Shown here one piece after another: positions 17,365 to 24,575 of a stretch of DNA of 64,000 nt. Both the position numbers and the translations under genes were made by a program. The notes under the pieces were generated by a model. That model had not been told where the DNA came from and did not search any database. It saw only the letters and a program-made list of their open reading frames with translations. How positions within the stretch are numbered: the stretch's first letter is position 1; every line of letters starts with the position of its first letter. The stretch is from Rhodocyclales bacterium (lineage in GTDB: Bacteria; Pseudomonadota; Gammaproteobacteria; Burkholderiales; Rhodocyclaceae): assembly GCA_016183655.1 (NCBI GenBank), contig JACPEH010000012.1:1-64000 (forward strand), in the 5' to 3' direction.

Positions 17365-18150
17365 TTAGTGGGCAACGCCGAGATAGGCGCTGATCACTTC
17401 TTCGTTGTTGCGCACATCGTCCGGCGTGCCGTCGCCGATCTTCTTGCCGTAGTCGAGAACGACGACGCGATCGGAAATATCCATGACGACGCCCATGTCG
17501 TGCTCGATCAGCACAATGGTGGTGCCCAACTGGTCATTGACGTCGAGAATGAAGCGGCACATGTCCTGCTTCTCCTCGACGTTCATGCCGGCCATCGGCT
17601 CGTCGAGCAGCAGCATCGACGGCTCGGCGGCCAGCGCGCGCGCCAGTTCGACGCGCTTCTGCAGGCCGTAGGGCAAGCGCCCGACCGGGGTCTTGCGGAT
17701 GTGCTGGATCTCGAGGAAGTCGATCACCTCCTCCACCTTCTTGCGGTGCTCCAGTTCCTCGCGCTGGGCGCGGCCGATGTGGATCGCCTGCTCGATGAAG
17801 TTGGACTTCATCTTGGTGATGCGCCCGGTCATGATGTTGTCGAGCACGGACATGCCCTTGAACAACGCGATGTTCTGGAAGGTGCGGGCGATCCCCTGCA
17901 TCGCCGCCATATGCGGCTCCATCCGGCGGCGCTCCTCGCCGTGGAAGACGATGCGGCCTTCCTGCGGGTGGTACACGCCGTTGATGACGTTGAGCATCGA
18001 GCTCTTGCCCGCGCCGTTGGGGCCGATGATGGCCCGGATCTCGTGTTCCCTCACGTCGAAGGAAATGTTGGTCAGCGCCTTGACGCCCCCGAAGCGCAGC
18101 GAGATGTTCTGCAGGTCGAGGATGACGTCGCCGATCTGTCGTCCGTTCAT
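17365..18150 (-). CDS. livG: Liv-type ABC transporter ATPase LivG
   Basis: A 261-residue ABC ATPase. It has Walker A GPNGAGKSS, the LivG-type signature LPYGLQKRVELARALAAEPS and Walker B MLLLDEPMAGMN, then EHDMGVVMDISDRVVVLDYG with the switch His. It partners LivF to energise import. The gene follows the acyl-CoA synthetase gene by nine bases, so ligand activation and import are coexpressed. Confidence 0.94.
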   Translation of the reverse strand: MNGRQIGDVILDLQNISLRFGGVKALTNISFDVREHEIRAIIGPNGAGKSSMLNVINGVYHPQEGRIVFHGEERRRMEPHMAAMQGIARTFQNIALFKGMSVLDNIMTGRITKMKSNFIEQAIHIGRAQREELEHRKKVEEVIDFLEIQHIRKTPVGRLPYGLQKRVELARALAAEPSMLLLDEPMAGMNVEEKQDMCRFILDVNDQLGTTIVLIEHDMGVVMDISDRVVVLDYGKKIGDGTPDDVRNNEEVISAYLGVAH

Positions 18151-18159
18151 GATCTCTCC

Positions 18160-20130
18160 TTATGCCGCTTTTCGGCTGGCTGCCGCCTTGACGACGGGAA
18201 TCGTCCGGGCGTCGCGGATCTGCAGATCCGCCGCGACCTTGCCGCGCCGGCCGTCCTCGAACTTGACCTCGGTCTCGATGTACTGCGAGGCCTTGCCGCC
18301 GTACAGCGCGTTGATGAGGACTGCGTACTTCTCGGAGATGAAGCCGCGACGGACCTTGCGCGTGCGCGTCAGCTCGTCGTCGTCCGGATCCAGCTCCTTG
18401 TGCAGCACGAGGAAGCGGTGCACCTGCGAATCGGCGAGCATGCCTTCCTGCACCAGCTCGGTGTTAATCTTCTCGACACACTCCTGGATCAGGTCGTACA
18501 CCTCTTTCTTGCCGGCGAGGTCGGCGTAGCCGGAGTAGGCGATGCCGCGACGTTCGGCCCAGTTGCCGACCGCACCGACGTCGATGTTGATGAAGGCGCA
18601 GACCTGGTCGCGGTCGTGGCCGAAGCAGACGGCTTCCTTGATGTACGGGAAGAACTTCAGCTTGTTCTCGATGTAGTTCGGCGCGAACATCGCCCCATTG
18701 GCCAGCTTGCCGACGTCCTTGGCCCGGTCGATGATCTTCAGGTGGCCTTCGTCGTCGAAGAAGCCGGCGTCGCCGGTCATGAAGTAGCCGTCGGCGTTGA
18801 TCGACTCGGCGGTCGCGTCCGGACGCTTGTAGTAACCCTTCAGCAGCATCGGCCCCTTGACCAGGATCTCGCCGTTGTCGGCGATCCTCACCTCGACGCC
18901 GGGCGCCGGCATGCCCACCGAATCCAGCTTGATCTGGCCGTCCGGCTGCAGGCAGACGTAGGCGCAGGTCTCGGTCTGGCCGTAGAGCTGCTTCAGGTTG
19001 ATGCCGATCGAGCGGTAGAAGCGGAACAGGTCGGGACCGATCGCCGCACCGGCGGTGTAGGCGACGCGGATGCGGCTCATGCCGAGCACGTTCTTCAGCG
19101 GGCCATAGACGAGCAGGTTGCCGAGCGCGTAGGCCAGGCGGTCGCCGAAGCCGACCGATTTTCCATCGAGGATTTCCGCGCCGCAGCGACGGGCGACCGC
19201 CATGAAGTAGTGGAACAGCTTCTGCTTGATGGCGCTGGCATCCTCCATGCGGATCATCACCTGTGTCAGCAGGTTTTCGAAGACCCGCGGCGGAGCGAAG
19301 TAGTAGGTCGGGCCGATCTCGCGCAGGTCGGTCATCACCGTATCGCCGGACTCCGGGCAGTTGATGGTGAAGCCCGCCACCTGCGCCTGCGCGAAGGAGA
19401 ACAGATGGTCGCCGACCCAGGCCATCGGCAGATAGGAGAGGATGTCTTCGCGGTCGCTCAGCTTGTCGAATTCGCAACCGCCGCGCGCCGAGGAGATGAA
19501 GGCATGGTGCGTCTGGCAGACGCCCTTCGGCTTGCCGGTGGTGCCCGAGGTATAGAGCATCACGCTGACGTCGTCGGTCCGCCCCTGCTCGACTTCGGCG
19601 TCGAGGAAATCGGGATGGTTCTGGTGGTGGATGCGCCCCATCGCCATCAGCTCTTCGATGTCGTGGATGAAGGGCTGCGTGTAGTGGCGCATGCCGCGCG
19701 GATCGTCATAGACGATGTGCTCCAGCGACGGCAACTGCTCCTTGATTTCAAGCAGCTTGTCGACCTGCTCCTGGTCCTCGGCCAGCGCGAAACGCACGCC
19801 GGCGTCCTGCAGCACGAACAGCATCTCGGCGCCGACCGCATCCTGGTAGAGCGGCACCGGCACGCCGCCGAGGCACTGCACGGCGGTCATCATCATGTAC
19901 AGGCGGGGACGATTGTCGCCGATGATGGCGAGGTTGTCGCCGCGCTTGAAACCGAGCGCAGCGAGACCGCAGGCCAGCGCGCGCACATGTTCGGCGACGT
20001 CGGCCCAGGTCCACGATTGCCAGATGCCCAGATCCTTCTCGCGCATGGCAACCCGCTCGCCGCGCACCTGGGCATGGTAGAACAGCAGGCGTGGAAAGGT
20101 ATCCAGCGCCCTGGAAGCCGTGTCCGGCAT
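18160..20130 (-). CDS. AMP-dependent acyl-CoA synthetase (long-chain/aryl acid type)
   Basis: A 656-residue ANL-family ligase. The ATP-binding loop VMLYTSGTTGKPKGV is intact, followed by YLPMAWVGDHLF, the A5-like YGQTETCAYVCLQPDG and the A7/A8 region YFMTGDAGFFDDEGHLKIIDRAKD. It activates a carboxylic acid to acyl-CoA using ATP. The size and the RKVRRGFISEKYA tail fit long-chain-type synthetases commonly found with Liv transporters. The start ATG at 20130 has GGAGGAGACAAT upstream. It is the first gene of the operon running through livGHM-SBP-livF and possibly on to the AEC transporter. The substrate is not determinable from sequence. Confidence 0.9.
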   Translation of the reverse strand: MPDTASRALDTFPRLLFYHAQVRGERVAMREKDLGIWQSWTWADVAEHVRALACGLAALGFKRGDNLAIIGDNRPRLYMMMTAVQCLGGVPVPLYQDAVGAEMLFVLQDAGVRFALAEDQEQVDKLLEIKEQLPSLEHIVYDDPRGMRHYTQPFIHDIEELMAMGRIHHQNHPDFLDAEVEQGRTDDVSVMLYTSGTTGKPKGVCQTHHAFISSARGGCEFDKLSDREDILSYLPMAWVGDHLFSFAQAQVAGFTINCPESGDTVMTDLREIGPTYYFAPPRVFENLLTQVMIRMEDASAIKQKLFHYFMAVARRCGAEILDGKSVGFGDRLAYALGNLLVYGPLKNVLGMSRIRVAYTAGAAIGPDLFRFYRSIGINLKQLYGQTETCAYVCLQPDGQIKLDSVGMPAPGVEVRIADNGEILVKGPMLLKGYYKRPDATAESINADGYFMTGDAGFFDDEGHLKIIDRAKDVGKLANGAMFAPNYIENKLKFFPYIKEAVCFGHDRDQVCAFINIDVGAVGNWAERRGIAYSGYADLAGKKEVYDLIQECVEKINTELVQEGMLADSQVHRFLVLHKELDPDDDELTRTRKVRRGFISEKYAVLINALYGGKASQYIETEVKFEDGRRGKVAADLQIRDARTIPVVKAAASRKAA

Positions 20131-20225
20131 ATTGTCTCCTCCGTTATTTCGGCCGCCGGTGGACGTGCTCGCCGCCGGAATGGCCACTCATGTTATGCCG
20201 TCCTCATCGCATCCGCCAGACTTGA

Positions 20226-20239
20226 CCGGCAATTGCCGG
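20226..20239. promoter_or_regulatory. 14-bp perfect palindrome in the divergent control region
   Basis: CCGGCAATTGCCGG is a perfect palindrome about 96 bases upstream of the acyl-CoA synthetase start, in the 235-base gap shared with the Crp/Fnr-type regulator gene. It could be an operator for the minus-strand operon. GC-rich palindromes can also arise by chance. Confidence 0.35.
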
Positions 20240-20326
20240 AATTCCAAGAAACAGCGGACCGGGAGGCGGTCCCGGGAGCCCGGAAAAGCCCCCTTGATGC
20301 ATCGCAGTCTAGCCACACTCCCGGTC

Positions 20327-20351
20327 TATAATTGTCGCCATCCTGACAATT
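20327..20351 (+). promoter_or_regulatory. -10 element overlapped by inverted repeat upstream of the crp/fnr-type gene
   Basis: A perfect TATAAT (20327-20332) overlaps the inverted repeat AATTGTC-N8-GACAATT (20330-20336 and 20345-20351). No good -35 is present at the right distance. The repeat would cover the start point of transcription, a position expected of an autorepression site for the regulator that begins at 20366. Confidence 0.55.
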
Positions 20352-20365
20352 CGAAAAATATTTTC

Positions 20366-21040
20366 ATGCAGACGCTCAAAGACGCATTGCGCAGTTCTGC
20401 CTGGGGCCGCCAGCTTACCGACGACGAGTTCGCCCGCGCCTTGTCGGGGACCACGGAGCGCACGGTCGAGACCGGTGCCTTCGTCTGCATGCGCGGGGAG
20501 CCGGTGGACCACTGGATGGGGGTCGTCGACGGGCTGGTGAAGATGACCAGCAACTGGGTCACCGGCAAGACCACAACCTTTACCGGGCTGGCCACGGGCG
20601 GTTGGTTCGGTGAAGGCTCGCTGTTGAAGAACGACACACGCAAATACGACGTGACGGCCTTGCGCACGTCGCGCATCGCTTACCTGAACCGGGCCACCTT
20701 CCTCTGGCTGATGGACCACAGCATTCCATTCAACCGCTTCCTGATCACCCAGCTCAACGAACGCCTCGGCCAATTCATCGGCATGATGGAAAACGAGCGG
20801 CTGCTCGACACCGACGCGCGGCTGGCACGCAACCTGGCGGCGATGTTCAACCCGGTGCTGTACCCGGGCACCGGCCCGGAGCTGCAGATCTCGCAGGAAG
20901 AGATCGGCTTCCTTGCCGGGCTTTCCCGGCAGCGCGTCAACCAGGCCTTGAAGGCGCTGCAGGAAGCCAACCTGCTGCGCCTGGAATACGGCAAGCTGAC
21001 CATCCTCAACCTCGACGGACTGCGCAATTACGGCGGCTGA
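20366..21040 (+). CDS. Crp/Fnr family transcriptional regulator
   Basis: A 224-residue regulator. The cyclic-nucleotide-binding-like beta barrel spans about residues 20-120 (FVCMRGEPVDHWMGVVDGLV, GGWFGEGSLL). A long dimer helix and a C-terminal winged helix follow, with QISQEEIGFLAGLSRQRVNQ as the recognition region. There is a single cysteine, so it cannot hold the Fnr-type iron-sulphur cluster; the effector is unknown. It is transcribed away from the acyl-CoA synthetase/Liv operon and is the obvious candidate to control it. The ATG at 20366 was chosen by homology; upstream in-frame ATGs lie inside the control region. Confidence 0.88.
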   Translation: MQTLKDALRSSAWGRQLTDDEFARALSGTTERTVETGAFVCMRGEPVDHWMGVVDGLVKMTSNWVTGKTTTFTGLATGGWFGEGSLLKNDTRKYDVTALRTSRIAYLNRATFLWLMDHSIPFNRFLITQLNERLGQFIGMMENERLLDTDARLARNLAAMFNPVLYPGTGPELQISQEEIGFLAGLSRQRVNQALKALQEANLLRLEYGKLTILNLDGLRNYGG

Positions 21041-21075
21041 ATCAGCCGCAGCCTCTGCCCTACCGGAACCCCGCC

Positions 21076-21690
21076 GTGAAACGCCCCGTTCTCCTCGCCG
21101 CGCTGCTGCTCGCCCCGCTCGGCGCCGTCGCCGCCGAGCCGGCGGCGATCATCCAGACCGCCTGCGCGCGCTGCCACGGCAGCGAAGGCATCGCCACCGT
21201 CGCGGCGACGCCGCACCTCAACGGCCAGCTCGCCGCCTACCTCGCCGACACGATGCAGAAGTTCCAGAGCGGCCAGCGCCAGTCGGTCGTCGCCGACCAC
21301 ATTCCGGCGACGCTCACCGCCAGCGAGATCACGGCGCTCGCCCGGCACTACGCCGACAGCACCGCCACCCGCCCGAAGCAGGAGACGGACCCGGCCAAGG
21401 TGCAACGCGGCAGCGCGCTCTACTTCAACCGCTGCGTCGACTGCCACGCCGAATCGGGCCGGGTCGGCGACGACGACGCGCCGATCATGAACGCCCAGAA
21501 CCTGGCGCACCTGAGCGTGCAGATCCAGGCCTTCACCGAGGGCAAGCGCAAGTTCGTCTCGCTGATGCGCGACTCCTACCGCGACCTCAGCGCCGACGAC
21601 CTGGACGCGATCGCCCATTACCTGGCGTCGACCGACCAATACGCCACCCCCGGGAAAAAGAAGAAGCGCCGTCGCGCCGACGGTAGCTAG
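21076..21690 (+). CDS. dihaem c-type cytochrome (c4-like), periplasmic
   Basis: A 204-residue secreted cytochrome with a GTG start and a signal peptide (about 1-20, ending GAVAAEP). Two haem-binding motifs are present, CARCHG at about residue 33 and CVDCHA at about residue 121, each heading one class I cytochrome domain. Axial Met candidates occur in DTMQKFQSGQ and the later SLMRDSYRDL segment. The C-terminus is lysine/arginine-rich. Its role would be periplasmic electron transfer. It starts 35 bases after the Crp/Fnr-type gene and converges with the porin gene. The electron partner is unknown. Confidence 0.85.
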   Translation: MKRPVLLAALLLAPLGAVAAEPAAIIQTACARCHGSEGIATVAATPHLNGQLAAYLADTMQKFQSGQRQSVVADHIPATLTASEITALARHYADSTATRPKQETDPAKVQRGSALYFNRCVDCHAESGRVGDDDAPIMNAQNLAHLSVQIQAFTEGKRKFVSLMRDSYRDLSADDLDAIAHYLASTDQYATPGKKKKRRRADGS

Positions 21691-21697
21691 CTGAGCG

Positions 21698-23023
21698 CTA
21701 GAAAACCAGATCCAGACGCATCCCGACCACGGTCACCGGATGCGCCGCCGCGCTGCCGCCGGCATGGCGGATGCGCTGCAGGTCTGGCTGCAAGGCCACC
21801 CCCGGCGCAACTTCGAAGCGCCACGTCAGTTCGATGGACTCCTCGGCCGCCGCCGCTCCCGCTTGCAACTGGCGGTATTTGCCGGCGAGGCGACCGCGCG
21901 TCCAGCCGAACACCAGCGTATCGAGCGGCCGGCTCGCCAGCGGCCCGCGCACCCGCAGCCCGAGATTCCAGCTGCGGTCGATGGCGATCGTGTCGCGGTC
22001 GGCGAAGGTATAGCGCGCGAAGGCGGTGACGTTGCGCAACGGGTCGTCGCCGAGCCCCCACAGCGTCCGCTCGGCGAGCAGATAGCCGCCTTGGGAACGG
22101 CGCTGCAACGGATCTCCGACGGCATCGACGTCGACCAGATCCGGCTGCCGCGTGCTATAGCGCCACAGCCCCAACGCGTACTTGCTGAGGCCTTCGTAGC
22201 GTTCGTGCGCCAGCAGCGCCGGCGCCTGTCGCACCACCGCCGGGTCGGTCGGCTCCAGCGCATGCCCCGTCTCCAGCGGTATCCAGCCCAGCTCAGCAAT
22301 GGCGAAGGCACCGTCGCGGCGCGACAGGTGCACGGTGCTGACCCGCGGGTGCCCGGGGTCGTTGGGCACCCCATCCATCAGCGCCCCCATCGCATAGACC
22401 GTGCGCTCCGGCGAATACCATTTGGCGCGCAGGCCGAAAGCGGCATTGTTGAAGATCGACGGCGTATTGGTCAGCGCCAGGTCGGCCGGCGTGCCGTAGG
22501 CGGGGTTCAGCAGCAGGGACGCCGACTCCAGCGCGAAAAATTCGGAATCGATCGGATAGATGCCGGCGAGCAGCGAAAAATGATCGTCGAAGAATCCCTT
22601 TTGCAGCCAGGTGTGGAACAGCCGCGCCGTCGGTACCGCCACCTCGATGTTGGACACACCCATCACGCTGTCGACGCGCGCGTTCGGCCCGGCACCCCGA
22701 TTGTCGATCACGTTGACATAACCGACCGCACTCTCCCAGCCGAACAGCTTCTCCAGATCGGCGCGCAGCTTCAGGTCGAGATGGCTGATCGTGTGCGTTC
22801 CGTCGCGCGGGGCGCCGCGGCTGCGCAACGCATCCGCCTTCAGCCCGGCCTCCCACTGGAAACCTTCCTGCCAGGCGGCGGAGCGGCGGCCGCCCCAGTC
22901 GCCGGTGAGCGTCGTGGCAGTAAAGTCCGGCGCCTCGTCGGCAGCCGGCACCGGCCCCGTCAGCGCGATGAGCAGCAAACCACTGGCCGCAGACGGACGC
23001 AAGAAAGGTTTGAGCAAGGGCAT
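21698..23023 (-). CDS. OprB-type carbohydrate-selective porin family protein
   Basis: A 441-residue outer-membrane protein. The N-terminus is a signal peptide ending near PVPAAD, followed by the OprB hallmark FTATTLTGDWGGRRSAAWQEGF. Other family segments are FFALESASLLLNPAYGTP and repeated amphipathic strands, with an aromatic C-terminal end (GMRLDLVF) as in beta barrels. OprB members pass sugars or organic solutes. It lies upstream-adjacent to nothing on its own strand except the second binding-protein gene 150 bases beyond, so joint expression is unclear. The start MPLLKPFLRP gives the best signal peptide. Confidence 0.8.
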   Translation of the reverse strand: MPLLKPFLRPSAASGLLLIALTGPVPAADEAPDFTATTLTGDWGGRRSAAWQEGFQWEAGLKADALRSRGAPRDGTHTISHLDLKLRADLEKLFGWESAVGYVNVIDNRGAGPNARVDSVMGVSNIEVAVPTARLFHTWLQKGFFDDHFSLLAGIYPIDSEFFALESASLLLNPAYGTPADLALTNTPSIFNNAAFGLRAKWYSPERTVYAMGALMDGVPNDPGHPRVSTVHLSRRDGAFAIAELGWIPLETGHALEPTDPAVVRQAPALLAHERYEGLSKYALGLWRYSTRQPDLVDVDAVGDPLQRRSQGGYLLAERTLWGLGDDPLRNVTAFARYTFADRDTIAIDRSWNLGLRVRGPLASRPLDTLVFGWTRGRLAGKYRQLQAGAAAAEESIELTWRFEVAPGVALQPDLQRIRHAGGSAAAHPVTVVGMRLDLVF

Positions 23024-23074
23024 GGACGACCGCCGCCGAGAAAGTGTCCCGATTGTACCCCGTGCCTCGCCGGC

Positions 23075-23119
23075 AAAAAAAAGCCGGCATGTCGCCGGCA
23101 AAGACTCACTACGAGGGTT
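23075..23119 (-). terminator. rho-independent terminator with conserved repeat tail, copy 1
   Basis: On the minus strand a GCCGGC/GCCGGC stem (23083-23088 and 23094-23099) is followed by eight U. It lies downstream of the binding-protein gene that ends at 23172. The 20 bases preceding the stem, including CTCGTAGTGAG, are also conserved in the copy at 24514-24558, so this is a repeated unit rather than only a stem. Confidence 0.8.
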
Positions 23120-23171
23120 GGTTTCCCCCGAGCCGGCTCGCTGCGCCAGCTTGGGAAAGAGCGGAACGGGA

Positions 23172-24308
23172 TCAGCGCATCAGCTTGCCGCTCTTGCTGA
23201 CGATCGTCACTTCGGCGAAGCGGGAGCCGAGGCGGTTGCCCGCGGCGTAATTCACCATGAAGCCGCCGGCGTCGTAGTCGCGCAAAGAATCCAGCGCCGA
23301 CAGCACCTTTTCGCGAGTTGGCTGCGGGCCGGCGCGACGCAGCGCCTCGACCGCCACCTTGGCGGCGATGAAGCCTTCCAGCGTGGTATAGGTGATGCCC
23401 GTGGCGGGCAACATCGCCGGCGGCAGCAACGACATCTCGCGCACCACCGGCGCCGTCGCGCTGTCCGGAAACGGCACGACCTGCGAAATGGCAACGCCGG
23501 CGGCACCGGCGCCGAGCTCGGCATAGAGCGCCTTGAGGCCAACCACCGAGAGCGCGAAGAACTGCGGCATGCGGCCGCTCGCGCGCATCTGCTTGACGAA
23601 GGCGGCCGTCGGCTTGTAGGTCGAGATCATCACCACCGCCTGCGGATCGGCGGCGCCGATCGTCCGCACCGCCTCGGTCACGTCGTTCTTGGTCTTGTCA
23701 TAGACGCCGGTGGCCAGCACCTGCAGGCGCCGCTTCGCCAGCGCCGCCTCGACGCCGGCCAGGCCGGCCTTGCCGAAGGCGTCGTCCTGGTAGAAGACGG
23801 CGATGCGGTTAATGCCGAGCGTGGTCAGCTGGTCGACGATCTTCTCGGTCTCGTCGCCGTAGCTCGCGCGCAACCAGAAGGTGGTCGGCGAGGCCTGAGC
23901 GCGCAGGCTGTCGGCGCCGGTATAGGGCGCCAGCGACGGCACCGACCGCTCGTTGATCAACGGCAGCAGCGCTGCGTAGTTGGCGCTGCCGAACATGCCG
24001 AAGAAGGCGAAGACGTCCTGCTCGTCGAGCAGCTTTTTGGCGTTCTCGACACTGCGTTCGACGACGTAGCCGTCGTCGAGCGTGACCAGTTCGATGCGCC
24101 GGCCATGCACGCCGCCCTTGCCGTTGATCCACTTGAAATAGGCCAGCGCGCCGTCGCGGTATTCGGTGCCGAGTTCGGTCAGCGCGCCGGACAACGGCAA
24201 CGACTGGCCCAGTTTGATGGTCCCGCCCGGCTGCGCCGGGACGGCGGCTGCGGCCAGCAGCAGGAACGACGCCAGCACCCTCGCCAGGGTGCGATGCAGG
24301 CGCTTCAT
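23172..24308 (-). CDS. Liv-type ABC transporter substrate-binding protein (no adjacent permease)
   Basis: A 378-residue periplasmic binding protein of the Peripla_BP_6 class. It has a signal peptide (about 1-25, AAAAVPAQ), then GTIKLGQSLPLSGALTELG, VHGRRIELVTLDDGYV and FFGMFGSANYAALLPLI. It is preceded by GGAGGAGACAAAC at the ATG. No transporter genes flank it; it sits between the OprB-type porin and IcmF genes and has its own terminator. It may deliver a ligand to the LivFGHM system at 13-18 kb or act as a sensor component. It is distinct from the 443-residue binding protein at 13974-15305. Confidence 0.88.
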   Translation of the reverse strand: MKRLHRTLARVLASFLLLAAAAVPAQPGGTIKLGQSLPLSGALTELGTEYRDGALAYFKWINGKGGVHGRRIELVTLDDGYVVERSVENAKKLLDEQDVFAFFGMFGSANYAALLPLINERSVPSLAPYTGADSLRAQASPTTFWLRASYGDETEKIVDQLTTLGINRIAVFYQDDAFGKAGLAGVEAALAKRRLQVLATGVYDKTKNDVTEAVRTIGAADPQAVVMISTYKPTAAFVKQMRASGRMPQFFALSVVGLKALYAELGAGAAGVAISQVVPFPDSATAPVVREMSLLPPAMLPATGITYTTLEGFIAAKVAVEALRRAGPQPTREKVLSALDSLRDYDAGGFMVNYAAGNRLGSRFAEVTIVSKSGKLMR

Positions 24309-24513
24309 GTTTGTCTCCTCCGGTGTGCTGGCGTTGTGCGCAGTGGCCGCCGGACCTCCGCCCGGTTCAGCCATCCCTCCCGATCTGCGCCGGGAATGGG
24401 TTCGAGGCCATGACTCTAGGCAGCCCGTCGGGGAAAGTCTGTCGCCGGAAGGACAATTGCACCGTATGGTGCGGCGGCGAACGACTGCCCCCTCCAACCC
24501 CCATCGTTTCCCG

Positions 24514-24558
24514 AAAAAATGGCCGGCATGACGCCGGCCAAGACTCGCTACGAGGGTA
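24514..24558 (-). terminator. rho-independent terminator with conserved repeat tail, copy 2
   Basis: On the minus strand GGCCGGC/GCCGGCC (24521-24527 and 24533-24539) is followed by A then six U. It ends the IcmF transcript (stop at 24576). The upstream tail ACCCTCGTAGCGAGTCTT matches copy 1 at 23075-23119 with one difference. Confidence 0.85.
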
Positions 24559-24575
24559 TTCGGAGTTCTTTTGGC

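Noticed and set aside
16414-20331. A 1305-codon open frame on the plus strand
   Set aside because: It is antisense to livH, livG and the acyl-CoA synthetase gene and has low-complexity composition.
20131-20365. Longer start of the Crp/Fnr-type regulator
   Set aside because: The extension would cover the promoter and inverted repeats and has no family similarity.
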